64,000 nucleotides of DNA from Exiguobacterium alkaliphilum 12/1. Lineage in GTDB: Bacteria > Bacillota > Bacilli > Exiguobacteriales > Exiguobacteriaceae. Shown here in pieces: positions 30,155 to 38,693 of this stretch. The position numbers were made by a program, and so were the translations under genes. A model generated the notes under the pieces. It worked only from the letters and a program-made list of their open reading frames with translations. It ran no database searches and was not told the origin of the DNA. The first letter of the stretch is position 1. Each line of letters opens with the position of its first letter. The stretch is from positions 1-64,000 of the forward strand of contig NZ_JJMW01000013.1 in NCBI RefSeq assembly GCF_000714435.1, in the 5' to 3' direction.

Positions 30155-31408
30155 ATGGTAAACACGACGAAGTTGAAAGTGCAGGATGCGGAATTGTTTG
30201 AAGCGATGCAACACGAGCTCGGTCGCCAACGGGAGAACATCGAACTCATTGCCTCGGAGAACTTTGTCTCAGAGGCAGTCATGGAAGCGCAAGGTGGCGT
30301 ATTGACGAACAAGTACGCGGAAGGATATCCGGGCCGCCGTTACTACGGTGGTTGTGAGTTCGTCGACGTGGCCGAGAACATGGCCCGCGACCGCGCGAAA
30401 CAGCTGTTCGGTGCCGAACATGCGAACGTCCAGCCGCACTCGGGCGCGCAGGCGAACATGGCCGTCTACTTCACGATCCTTGAAGCAGGCGACACGGTGC
30501 TCGGGATGAACTTGTCGCACGGCGGTCATTTGACGCACGGAAGTCCGGTCAACTTCTCAGGCGTTCAATACAACTTCGTCGAGTACGGTGTGGACAAAGA
30601 GACAGAACACATCGACTATGACGTCGTCGCAGCCCTCGCGAAAGAACATCAACCGAAACTTATCGTCGCTGGTGCCTCGGCATACCCGCGGACGATTGAT
30701 TTCGCCAAGTTCCGTGAGATCGCCGACAGCGTCGGTGCGTATCTCATGGTCGACATGGCCCACATCGCTGGACTCGTCGCGGCCGGCCTTCATCCGAACC
30801 CGGTCGAGCACGCGCACTTCGTCACGACGACGACGCACAAGACACTCCGTGGTCCGCGCGGGGGGATGATCCTCTGTAAAGAAGAGTTCGCCAAGGCGAT
30901 CGATAAGTCGATTTTCCCAGGCATTCAAGGCGGTCCGCTCATGCACGTCATCGCAGCGAAAGCGGTAGCGTTCGGTGAAGCGCTCCAACCTGAATTCAAA
31001 GACTATCAGACGCAAGTCATTAAAAATGCACAAGCGCTCGCGAAAGGGCTAGAAGAAGAGGGGCTCCGCATCGTATCGGGCGGCACGGACAACCACCTTC
31101 TCCTCGTCGACCTCCGCGGCATCGACATCACCGGGAAAGCGGCCGAGCATGCGCTCGACGCGGCCGGCATCACGGTGAACAAAAACACGATCCCATTCGA
31201 TCCGGCATCACCGTTCGTCACGAGCGGGATTCGTCTCGGCACAGCGGCGATGACGACGCGTGGCTTCAAAGAAGACGATATGCGTGAAGTCGCCCGGTTG
31301 ATTGGGCAAGTATTGACGAATCATGAAGATGAAGCGGTGCTCGCGACAGCACATGAAGAAGTACGTCGTTTGACGGCGAAGTTCCCGCTCTACCCGGAAC
31401 GAGGCTGA
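30155..31408 (+). CDS. glyA: Serine hydroxymethyltransferase
   Basis: PLP enzyme making glycine and methylene-tetrahydrofolate from serine; 417 aa. N-terminal [30 protein letters not shown], the PLP lysine in [14 protein letters not shown], and C-terminal [13 protein letters not shown] are all standard. Start ATG behind AGAGGGGG. The next gene begins four bases after the stop. Confidence 0.97.
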   Translation: MVNTTKLKVQDAELFEAMQHELGRQRENIELIASENFVSEAVMEAQGGVLTNKYAEGYPGRRYYGGCEFVDVAENMARDRAKQLFGAEHANVQPHSGAQANMAVYFTILEAGDTVLGMNLSHGGHLTHGSPVNFSGVQYNFVEYGVDKETEHIDYDVVAALAKEHQPKLIVAGASAYPRTIDFAKFREIADSVGAYLMVDMAHIAGLVAAGLHPNPVEHAHFVTTTTHKTLRGPRGGMILCKEEFAKAIDKSIFPGIQGGPLMHVIAAKAVAFGEALQPEFKDYQTQVIKNAQALAKGLEEEGLRIVSGGTDNHLLLVDLRGIDITGKAAEHALDAAGITVNKNTIPFDPASPFVTSGIRLGTAAMTTRGFKEDDMREVARLIGQVLTNHEDEAVLATAHEEVRRLTAKFPLYPERG

Positions 31409-31411
31409 CGC

Positions 31412-32335
31412 ATGGACGCACGGACACTCGCAGACCGAGAACTCGCGACACTGCCGCTCCTCGACATGACGGAATGGCTCGCCAGGAAAGGCGAGCACGA
31501 CCCGACGTTTCGGCTTGTGGCGAATGAATTCGGTGTCATCACGACGCTGCTCGACCACGGTTATTTCAGTGAGGCGAGCGAACGGATTGTACCGCTTCTC
31601 GGGATGAAAGTGCCGGCTGCGTTCCATCGACTCGGACTCGCGCTCGAAGTGAAAGCGAACGGAAAGAAGGCGGCCAAGCGCCGCTTTCGTTCGTTCACGC
31701 CGGCCGTCATGAACCATGCTGACTTGTCGGACTGGCGGCATGCCTTTAAATGGGAGAAAAGATGGCTCGGGTTACCGGCTGCGATCGTGCTCGCCCTTGT
31801 CGCCTTGGCGCTCTGGCCCGACGAACCGGCACCCGTCCCGACCGTGAACGAGCCGACGGTTGATACGATCACGGAAGACGAAGCGCTCGCGGAGCGGCTC
31901 GAAGAACTTGAACAGGAAGTGGCCCGTCTCGAACAAGAGAACGAGGCGCTGCAGGCGGAAGAGGCAACACCGGAACCTGTTACGGAACCACCGGCCGTCA
32001 TCCCGCTCACAGAGGTCGAGTCGCTCGTCTCGGATAAGCGCTACGAGGAAGCGGACGCGCTGCTCGTCGGGGAGCCGAAAGCCGGACAAGAGCAGGCGGT
32101 CGGATTTTATCGCCTACTCGTCGACAATAAGCTGAATCAAGCGGAGATTGCCGACTATGCCGCCTATGTCGAAACGTATCCCGATTCCGGGTACAAGGCG
32201 GACGTCTTATGGATGAAAGGGATCGCCGAGCGTAAGGCCGGGGATGCGGCTTACCGGGAGACGCTCGCCGAAGTCGCGGCGATGGAAGGGACGTATTGGG
32301 CACCGATCGCCGAGTCGGTCCTTGCCGGAGACTGA
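31412..32335 (+). CDS. Membrane-anchored coiled-coil protein, unknown
   Basis: 307 aa. N-terminal cytoplasmic part (1-115) of helical repeats, one membrane segment (about 116-135), then a Pro/Thr stretch and a coiled coil (about 150-190, repeated Leu-Glu-Gln), ending in helical pairs that look like tetratricopeptide repeats (about 205-305). I do not recognise it. It starts four bases after glyA with only CGAGG as a site, so it is probably translated by coupling to glyA. It ends in a terminator overlapping its stop. Confidence 0.65.
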   Translation: MDARTLADRELATLPLLDMTEWLARKGEHDPTFRLVANEFGVITTLLDHGYFSEASERIVPLLGMKVPAAFHRLGLALEVKANGKKAAKRRFRSFTPAVMNHADLSDWRHAFKWEKRWLGLPAAIVLALVALALWPDEPAPVPTVNEPTVDTITEDEALAERLEELEQEVARLEQENEALQAEEATPEPVTEPPAVIPLTEVESLVSDKRYEEADALLVGEPKAGQEQAVGFYRLLVDNKLNQAEIADYAAYVETYPDSGYKADVLWMKGIAERKAGDAAYRETLAEVAAMEGTYWAPIAESVLAGD

Positions 32336-32363
32336 GGTTGTAGCTTAGGCTACAGCCTCTTTT
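32334..32363 (+). terminator. Terminator after the glyA-linked gene
   Basis: Stem GAGGTTGTAGC/GCTACAGCCTC, one mismatch, then TTTT; it abuts the repeat operator that follows. Confidence 0.85.
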
Positions 32364-32417
32364 CTCATCAAATTCTAATCGGATTCACCAAGCGTTCTCA
32401 AGTGACTCTCGTATCAT
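32362..32417 (+). promoter_or_regulatory. Four 11-bp repeats plus -10: predicted operator P1 of the two-component system
   Basis: TTCTCATCAAA, TTCTAATCGGA, TTCACCAAGCG and TTCTCAAGTGA follow one another in exact 11-bp register from 32362, and a -10 like TATCAT (32412-32417) starts 50 bp after the first repeat. The -35 position (CAAGCG) has no match to consensus. The same layout occurs at 34717-34772. Phased repeats replacing a -35 are the usual target of OmpR/PhoB type activators; the activator encoded at 32784 is the obvious candidate. The link is inference. Confidence 0.6.
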
Positions 32418-32443
32418 GAAGAAAAAGATGAAGGAGCGATAGG

Positions 32444-32713
32444 ATGAGACGTAGCAGAACAAGTTGGTTTGGCCGGATGGTGCGAGGCGTGGTCGTGAGT
32501 GTGTTGGCACTCTCGCTCATAGCGGTTGGTGTATTTGGATTTTTATTTTTTACGGTGACGGGCAACGACTGGCTCGGTCAATGGATGTCTTACGGAAGTG
32601 AGCTGTCGCTTCAAGCCGATGGATTCGAGTCTCGTGTGGAACGATGGACCGACTCACTTGAGGCGCGGGTAGGTCAACTGATTCCGGAGACGATCCGGCC
32701 GTTTTTCGACTGA
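32444..32713 (+). CDS. Small membrane protein before the two-component genes
   Basis: 89 aa. Arg-rich start, one membrane segment (about 12-38), and an amphipathic outer part. Start behind GAAGGAGCGATAGG. It is the first gene downstream of the 11-bp repeat operator and lies ahead of the response regulator, so it may be a small membrane partner of the kinase; that is a guess from position. No family recognised. Confidence 0.6.
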   Translation: MRRSRTSWFGRMVRGVVVSVLALSLIAVGVFGFLFFTVTGNDWLGQWMSYGSELSLQADGFESRVERWTDSLEARVGQLIPETIRPFFD

Positions 32714-32738
32714 ACAATCCGGGAACAGAATAACGATG

Positions 32739-32765
32739 CGTCGGGCGGACTGCTCGGCGTTTTTT
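32739..32765 (+). terminator. Weak terminator between the small membrane gene and the regulator
   Basis: Stem CGTCGGGC/GCTCGGCG with two G-U pairs and a six-T tract. It lies only 18 bases before the regulator's start codon, so it may reduce rather than block read-through. Confidence 0.55.
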
Positions 32766-32783
32766 GCAGAGAGGATGAAGACG

Positions 32784-33461
32784 ATGGCAACGATTCTTGT
32801 CGTCGAAGACGACGTTAAAATTGCACGGCTGTTACAACTCGAACTGATGCACGCAGGGTATGCGGTCGAAGTCGAGCACGATGGACGGACCGGGCTCGAG
32901 CGGGCGCTTCAAGGTGGGATTGACTTGATGCTCCTTGACGTCATGTTGCCCCACATGAGTGGCCTCGAAGTCGTGCGTCGCATCAAAGCCGAGCAACCGA
33001 CGCTACCGGTGCTCATGGTGACGGCGCGAGGCGACCGGTATGACAAGGTGAGCGGGCTCGACCTCGGGGCAGACGACTATATCACGAAGCCGTTCGAGAT
33101 GGAGGAGTTACTCGCCCGGATTCGTGCCTTCTTACGGATGCGCCAACACATTCAAACCGATACGAGCGAACGAACTTTTTCTTATGAAGGCCTCACCGTC
33201 GACGTCAACCGTCATGAAGTGACGTGTAACGGGGCGCATGTGGAATTGACGCGGCGTGAGTTCGACTTGCTCGCCTATTTGATTGAACATCCGGAGCGGG
33301 TGTTGACGCGTGACCAATTGCTCGAACACGTCTGGGGTTTCGATTATTACGGGGACACGAACGTCGTTGACGTGTACGTGCGCTATGTCCGGAAGAAGCT
33401 CGGGGGCAGTTGGATTCAGACCGTTCGCGGTGTCGGATACATGTTGAAGCGTGGTGAATAA
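32784..33461 (+). CDS. OmpR-family response regulator
   Basis: 225 aa. Receiver domain (1-118) with acidic residues in LVVEDD, phospho-acceptor Asp in LLDVMLP, Thr in MVTARG and Lys in YITKPF; winged-helix DNA-binding domain (about 130-225) with LTRREFDLLAYLIEHPERVLTR and the C-terminal VRGVGYML. Start ATG 32784 has the best spacing from GAGAGGA; ATG 32775 is in phase. The kinase begins one base after its stop. It resembles the ArlR/YkoG group. Likely autoregulated through the repeat operator upstream. Confidence 0.93.
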   Translation: MATILVVEDDVKIARLLQLELMHAGYAVEVEHDGRTGLERALQGGIDLMLLDVMLPHMSGLEVVRRIKAEQPTLPVLMVTARGDRYDKVSGLDLGADDYITKPFEMEELLARIRAFLRMRQHIQTDTSERTFSYEGLTVDVNRHEVTCNGAHVELTRREFDLLAYLIEHPERVLTRDQLLEHVWGFDYYGDTNVVDVYVRYVRKKLGGSWIQTVRGVGYMLKRGE

Positions 33462-33462
33462 G

Positions 33463-34701
33463 ATGAAGCTGCGCACGAAAATCGCCCTCGCGATGACGGG
33501 ATTCATGTTATTTCTGCTCATCACGTCGTTCGGGGTCGCGTGGCTCGTCTCCCGTCACCAAATCATCGATTCCCGCTATGACGTGTTGCGACAAGCGCTC
33601 AGCCTGTTAGAAGAAGATACGCGCAACCGTGACGCCGTCGTCTCGCTCCATGAAGACAGTGTCGTCCTCGAGCGGCAAGCGAACGGGGAATGGGCCATCG
33701 TCGGTGGTTCGACCGCGGACGGGCTGAGCTTCCCGGTCAATTACGGGGAGCCGGCACTGATTGGTGACTGGTTCGTCATCGCGACATCGAACGGGCTCGC
33801 TTACGGGTTCGAGGATGCGGCGGTCAGTGAGACGCTTCGCACGCTCGCGACGATTTTTGTCATCATCTTCTTGATCGCCGTCGCTGTGACGTTCATCGGC
33901 AGTTTATGGATCGTCCGCCAAGGGCTCGCGCCGCTTCGAAAGCTAGAGGCGACGATGCAACGCATCACCACGTCCGGGACGCTCGAAACGATTGAGGTCG
34001 GCTCTGACGAGGACGAAGTGGCGACGCTCGCGGACGGCTTCAATCAGATGATCGGTCGGGTCGAAGGGTCGATGGACCAACAACGACGCTTCGTCGCCGA
34101 TGTTTCACATGAACTGAAGACGCCGCTCACGGTCATCGAAGGCTATGCCAAACTGCTCCGGCGTTGGGGGCAGAGCGACCCGGCCGTCCGTGACGAGGCG
34201 ATCGACCATATTTTGACGGAGTCGCGCCAAATGCGTGAAGACTTGATTGAACCGATGCTCGAGTTGAGCCGTTTCCCTACAATCGAAGAAGTCGAGTCCG
34301 AGGCGATCGAGTTGACGCAGCTAGCAAGTCAGCTCGAGGAACGGTTCGAACGCTCGCACGGTAAACGGGTGCCAATCGAGGCGACGGGGCAGTGGCAAGG
34401 TCATCGCGATTCGCTTCAGCGCTTGCTCGTCATTTTCATCGACAACAGTTTGAAGTATGCCGAGGACACGCGCGTCACGATGACGCCGACACGGATCGAG
34501 GTCCGTGACCACGGGCCGACGCTCGATGAAGAGGAACGGGGGCGGCTGTTCGACCGGTTTTATCGGCTCGATGAGGCGCGAGACCGGAGTGGTAGCGGGC
34601 TCGGGCTCGCCATCGCGAAAGAGGTGGCGGATTTGAACGGCTGGACCGTCGGGAGTTACGCCAACGCACCGAGCGGGAGCGTCTTTTACGTCACGAAATG
34701 A
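33463..34701 (+). CDS. Sensor histidine kinase, HisKA type
   Basis: 412 aa. Two membrane segments (about 8-30 and 130-155) flank a short extracellular sensor of about 95 residues; HAMP (about 155-210), HisKA with the phospho-acceptor His in DVSHELKTPLTVIEGYAKLL, and an HATPase_c domain with N-box IFIDNSLKY, DHGPT and GSGLGLAIAKE. Partner of the regulator just upstream. The extracellular domain is acidic and has no known motif. The ATP-binding part is short, with a compact G1 region. The ATG follows GGTGAATAAG. Confidence 0.92.
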   Translation: MKLRTKIALAMTGFMLFLLITSFGVAWLVSRHQIIDSRYDVLRQALSLLEEDTRNRDAVVSLHEDSVVLERQANGEWAIVGGSTADGLSFPVNYGEPALIGDWFVIATSNGLAYGFEDAAVSETLRTLATIFVIIFLIAVAVTFIGSLWIVRQGLAPLRKLEATMQRITTSGTLETIEVGSDEDEVATLADGFNQMIGRVEGSMDQQRRFVADVSHELKTPLTVIEGYAKLLRRWGQSDPAVRDEAIDHILTESRQMREDLIEPMLELSRFPTIEEVESEAIELTQLASQLEERFERSHGKRVPIEATGQWQGHRDSLQRLLVIFIDNSLKYAEDTRVTMTPTRIEVRDHGPTLDEEERGRLFDRFYRLDEARDRSGSGLGLAIAKEVADLNGWTVGSYANAPSGSVFYVTK

Positions 34702-34716
34702 AAGAAGTTTCGCAAC

Positions 34717-34772
34717 TTCTCATCGTTCTCTAATGGAATCCTCGTGGTGCTCTAAGGTCGACCTTCTATGAT
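34717..34772 (+). promoter_or_regulatory. Four 11-bp repeats plus -10: predicted operator P2
   Basis: TTCTCATCGTT, CTCTAATGGAA, TCCTCGTGGTG and CTCTAAGGTCG in 11-bp register, with TATGAT (34767-34772) starting 50 bp after the first repeat, exactly as at 32362-32417. TTCTCATC and TCTAAT are identical in the two copies. The -35 position (GTGGTG) is unlike consensus. It precedes the acidic repeat protein gene. A small perfect hairpin (GAAGTT/AACTTC, 34704-34719) overlaps its upstream edge. Confidence 0.6.
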
Positions 34773-34818
34773 AAAGGTGTAGATCAGGAACACCACACAA
34801 AACGAGGAGGAATTGAAC

Positions 34819-35511
34819 ATGAAATTAATTGGATGGATTTTAGGCGTCGGCTTGGCGGTACTCGCCGTTGCCGGGATTGGGTTGTATGTCGCCAACGATA
34901 AGACGGACACGGTCATCGTCCCACGGGCGATTGACAGTGCGAGCAGCGGATCGAACGGGTCTGACGATGCAAGAGATGACGCACGAGACGACGGACAAGT
35001 CCAGACGAATGATGATGCGGCTGAGCCGGCACAGTCAGGCGATATCCCAATCCGTTCTGTCGATGACGACGATGACTATGAATTGTACGGCACGCTCGTC
35101 GCCTTGACGGACCGTGACGTCACAATCAGCTTTAGCGGCAAAGAGTCGACGTATCCGCTCGCGGCCCGTCATGAAATCGATGATGACACACCGAAATCGG
35201 GCGATCGCGTCAAACTCGAGTTCAACCGCAACAACGAAGTGAAGGAAGTCGACCGTGAGAACGACGACTTCGACATTTACGGCACGTTCATCAAGATGTC
35301 CGACCGTGATGTGACGATTGAACGAGAAGGGCAACAGTTGACGTTCCCATTGGCAGCGCGCTATGAACTCGATGACGGGATGCCGAAAGCCGGCGACCGC
35401 GTCAAGCTTGAATTGAATCTGCAAGAGCAAGTGAAAGAGATTGAGCTGGAAGATGACGACGATGACGACGATGATGATCGTGATGATGACGACGATCGTG
35501 ACGACGACTAA
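34819..35511 (+). CDS. Acidic exported protein with two repeats and a poly-Asp tail
   Basis: 230 aa. One N-terminal membrane segment (residues 4-24, no clear cleavage site), an Asp/Ser-rich linker (35-80), two tandem copies of a domain of about 60 residues (LYGTLVALTDRDVTISFSG...YPLAARHEIDDDTPKSGDRVKLEFN and IYGTFIKMSDRDVTIEREG...FPLAARYELDDGMPKAGDRVKLELN), then a tail almost wholly Asp with a few Arg. Likely extracellular and divalent-cation binding (inference from the charge). Start ATG 34819 after GAGGAGG. It follows the kinase gene and the operator copy P2, so it is a probable output of that system. No known family. Confidence 0.7.
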   Translation: MKLIGWILGVGLAVLAVAGIGLYVANDKTDTVIVPRAIDSASSGSNGSDDARDDARDDGQVQTNDDAAEPAQSGDIPIRSVDDDDDYELYGTLVALTDRDVTISFSGKESTYPLAARHEIDDDTPKSGDRVKLEFNRNNEVKEVDRENDDFDIYGTFIKMSDRDVTIEREGQQLTFPLAARYELDDGMPKAGDRVKLELNLQEQVKEIELEDDDDDDDDDRDDDDDRDDD

Positions 35512-35527
35512 TACACGCATATAAGGG

Positions 35528-35556
35528 AAGGTGCCACGCGCGGTGGCACCTTTTTT
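35528..35556 (+). terminator. Terminator after the acidic protein gene
   Basis: Stem AAGGTGCCAC/GTGGCACCTT followed by a T tract. Confidence 0.9.
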
Positions 35557-35671
35557 CAAATCGTAACACTTCTGAAAACATAATCGAAACAACATATATG
35601 ATATGATGAATAAGGAATTTTTAGGGGGTCGTATCCTAGGGACGGCCAAATGGGGACGGAGGTGCCAGGTG

Positions 35672-36911
35672 ATGCGGGCGTTTTGGGTCATTCCCCTTCT
35701 GTGTGTAATGTTGAGCGGTTGTGGTGCGAACTCGATGAGTGCGATCGAGATGCGTCCGCTCGCCGCGACGGCGCTCAAGCAGACGAGTGGGATGGAATTA
35801 CCATTGGAAATAAAGAAACATATTCTTACATATTGCGAGAAGCAACCGACGGATATCTTGCCGGCGCAGCGGGCGAAAGTGTCGGAGGCGACCTACGTTC
35901 ACCCAGTCTATGAAGAGCTAGGGAGCAAGACCGGTCAGCTACTGGGCGAGCGGCGAGACGCGTTACGTCTCGTGTGCAAACAGTTATGAGCAGTTCGAAC
36001 GGACGTTTGCAGTCGAACCGATCGAGGCGCTCGAACCGCTAGCAGCTGACGTAAAAGAGACAGAAGCCAAGCGGATGATGACGTTTGAGCCGGCGTTTGA
36101 CACGTCATTCATCAACGAGCGATTTCGTATCGATGCGGAACACGAGCGCGTGCTGGCGGGGTCGATGTTTCGTTATGAAACCCCAGACAGCGGGTCGCTT
36201 TACGTCACGTACGACGTGAAACGGAACGGTCGGACGCTCGACCGGACGATCGAGTCGGGGTTGTTCGTCTTTAAAGCCGAGCGGACGAGCGGGTATACGT
36301 TCTTGACCCAGCTGACCGACGGGCGCGTCACACTTCAAATCGGGACGGAGGACGCGTTCGAGCGGAAAGTGTTACCGGACATCTTTGTCGGGGAACATGT
36401 GTATCTCGATACGACTGAAGCGACGGTCGTGCTCGACGGGTCGCGTCGCCAACTGTTGAAGCGCGTCATCGTCTCGGACGAACCGATCGGCCAAGTCGGG
36501 GACGAGTCGTCCCTTACCTTGTCCGAACGTTACGGGACGGTCATCGAGGTGTGGGGCAGCGTCCGATTGCCGCTCACGACGACGTTGATGAGTTTGTCGC
36601 CGGCAAGCGAGAAGGTGCGGTTGGCCACGTATGAACAAGACGGGACGATCGTCCATCTCGATGGGCCGAATACCCGTGCGCTATTCGAGTTGCTGACAGA
36701 AGTCGTCCCGTCGCGCGTACCGACGACCGCTACTTATCGCGGGACGATTTCGCTTCACGAGCGATTGTCCGAACAAAACCTCGACGTCTATGTCGCCGGC
36801 GGGGACGTGTTCGTGGTCGACCTTCATACCGGGGCCGAATACGGTCTAGATGCTGTACAGCTGAAAGAGTTGCTGGCGTCATCGAATCAAACTCAAAAAA
36901 TAAAAATGTAA
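35672..36911 (+). pseudogene. Lipoprotein gene interrupted by a frameshift
   Basis: The 5' part, from ATG 35672 behind GGAGGTGCCAGG, encodes a lipoprotein signal with lipobox LSGC (residues 12-15) and about 80 more residues, stopping at 35989. A second frame, one base over, is open from 35922 and continues without a stop to 36911; its first 50 codons read as sensible protein (YWASGETRYVSCANSYEQFERTFAVEP) yet have no start codon before ATG 36075, which lacks a ribosome-binding site. So one gene of about 410 codons is probably broken by one extra base (or two lost) between 35922 and 35986. The C-terminal part is beta-rich with no known motif. Function unknown; real mutation or sequence error cannot be told. 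Confidence 0.55.
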
Positions 36912-36916
36912 GTATA

Positions 36917-36956
36917 CCCGCTTTATGACGAAAGTATGTCAGAAAAGCGGTTTTTT
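36917..36956 (+). terminator. Terminator after the lipoprotein gene
   Basis: Stem CCGCTTT/AAAGCGG with a long loop and six Ts. The 210 bases between here and the next start are AT-rich and hold a TATAAT at about 36995 but no supported gene. Confidence 0.7.
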
Positions 36957-37167
36957 GTTGTCAAATTGATACTATGTTTCGTTGGAAAACTATCCTATAA
37001 TTTTTTTTGCGAAGGTTTAATAAGTCCTACATATAACCGATATACTCATAAAACACACAGCACTATACCTTTCGTCACTATATGGATAAAGGAGGAGTTA
37101 GAGAAACCCTCAATTTACCCCATCGTCCGTCACCACGTTTTGTTCGTCATCAGGAGAGGAATAGGTA

Positions 37168-38556
37168 GTGAAATTGAAAAAGTTAATGTTGTCTCTAACA
37201 GTTGTGTTGTTAATGCTTAGTGTAAACATGTCAAAATCGGGGGCGCAAACGATGAACCCACTCGACGGTGTGAAAAACTATCAAGTGTTTTATGGCCATC
37301 CGACAGATGCGATTCTGAAGGATATGCAAAACTACGATCTCGTCATCATCGAGCCTTTGCACTACACGAAAGCGCAAATCGATTTAATTCAATCACGCGG
37401 CACGAAAGTGCTCGGATATATTAGTGTCATGGAAGTCGCGACATGGAACACGGGTCTCATGTCGAAGCTCCAAGCAGGGGACTTCTTCACACGTAACGGT
37501 CAGCGCGTCCATTATCCGGAATGGGATTCGTATTTGACAAATATCGCTTCGACGCATTTCCAAGGCTTGTTGCTCACGGAAATTCAAAACCAAGTCATCG
37601 CCAAAGGAATCGACGGCGTGTTCATGGACACGGTCGGCGATATCGACAATGAGCATTTGAACAATCCGACCGTGCTCAAACAGCAACGTGATGGGCTCGT
37701 CAACTTCTTGAAGCAAGCGCGGGCGAAATACGGCGACATCGCCATGGTCCAAAACTGGGGCTTCGACACGCTCGAGACCTCGACGGCACCTTATGTCGAT
37801 GGCATCATGTGGGAGAGTTTCAACGCCGACACGATTAAGAGCGACGCATGGTCACAAAACATGATTAAGAAATTACAAGCGGTCGATACGAAACACTCGG
37901 TGAAGACGCTCACGATTTCGACGCGGCAAAGTGCCGAGAGCCATAAGCTCGCGAAAGACGCAGGGTTCATCCATTTCCATGAGGCGGATGAGTATGTGAA
38001 CTGGAACGCGGGCCTCGTCACACGCACGGCGACGATTGCTCCGGCGCCGTCGACACCGACGTCGACAGCGACTTCGACTGAATCGACAGTAAAACCAGCC
38101 GAGACGGCACCGAAGACCGAGACAACGAAACCGGCTGAAACAGTCGCGAAGACGGAGACAGCGAAACCAGCTGAAACGGTCACGACGACGGAGACAGCAA
38201 AACCGGCTGAAACGGTCACGACGACGGAGACGGTGAAACCAGCTGAAACGGTCACGAAGACGGAGACGGTGAAACCGGCTGAAACAGTTACGAAGACCGA
38301 GACGGTCGCAAAACCGACGAAGACCCCGGTGAAAGCGACAACTCCGGCCCAGACGACATCTTCATCTGCGCCAAAAGTCGCGGACGAGAAGAAAGTCACA
38401 TCGAAAAAAGATGAAAAGAAGAAAAAGCACGTCAAGAAAAAAGCTGTGAAAGCGAAAAAACATGCCCACGTTACGAAACAAGATGCCCCGAAAGGCAAGA
38501 TGTGCGGCAAAGCGAAACAACAGACGGCCGCTTTCTTTAAATTCTTCAAATTGTAA
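37168..38556 (+). CDS. Secreted GH114-like (TM1410-type) protein with repeats
   Basis: 462 aa. Signal peptide (1-26), then a TIM-barrel-like domain (about 30-285) with the endo-alpha-1,4-polygalactosaminidase/TM1410 pattern (YDLVIIEPLHYTKAQID, VLGYISVMEVATWN, GIDGVFMDTVGDID, IMWESFNAD). After it comes a Thr/Pro/Glu region with five near-identical 12-residue units, then a Lys-rich C-terminus (about 400-462) that could bind wall polymers or DNA. The Asp in FMDTVGD and the Glu in MWESF are the likely catalytic acids by family. It starts at GTG 37168 behind GAGAGGAATAGG. Substrate, perhaps a galactosamine polymer of biofilm, is inference. Confidence 0.75.
   Translation: MKLKKLMLSLTVVLLMLSVNMSKSGAQTMNPLDGVKNYQVFYGHPTDAILKDMQNYDLVIIEPLHYTKAQIDLIQSRGTKVLGYISVMEVATWNTGLMSKLQAGDFFTRNGQRVHYPEWDSYLTNIASTHFQGLLLTEIQNQVIAKGIDGVFMDTVGDIDNEHLNNPTVLKQQRDGLVNFLKQARAKYGDIAMVQNWGFDTLETSTAPYVDGIMWESFNADTIKSDAWSQNMIKKLQAVDTKHSVKTLTISTRQSAESHKLAKDAGFIHFHEADEYVNWNAGLVTRTATIAPAPSTPTSTATSTESTVKPAETAPKTETTKPAETVAKTETAKPAETVTTTETAKPAETVTTTETVKPAETVTKTETVKPAETVTKTETVAKPTKTPVKATTPAQTTSSSAPKVADEKKVTSKKDEKKKKHVKKKAVKAKKHAHVTKQDAPKGKMCGKAKQQTAAFFKFFKL
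38119..38298 (+). repeat. Five tandem 36-bp coding repeats
   Basis: Five copies of a 36-bp unit encoding ETxKPAETVxxT, with partial copies on both sides. Third-codon changes distinguish the copies. This is a wall/linker repeat inside the GH114-like gene, prone to copy-number change. Confidence 0.9.
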
Positions 38557-38566
38557 AATAGAGGGA

Positions 38567-38600
38567 GACCCCGAGGTAGAGATGCTGTCCTCGGGGTTTC
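38567..38600 (+). terminator. Terminator after the GH114-like gene
   Basis: Stem GACCCCGAGG/CCTCGGGGTTTC with a 12-base loop; the T tract is short. Confidence 0.7.
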
Positions 38601-38693
38601 GTCTGACCTCTTGGAAAACAGAAGTTGACCCTACCTTTTTGCAGGGGGTTAGGGTACAATGCTCAAGAGAGATTGAGAGAGGAGTGAAGCATG

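Noticed and set aside
36936-37220. A 94-codon frame before the GH114-like gene
   Set aside because: It spans the preceding terminator and runs into the next gene out of frame; no binding site.
38119-38298. Evenly spaced repeats as a CRISPR array
   Set aside because: The repeats are contiguous, with no spacers, and encode in-frame ETxKPAETVxxT units.
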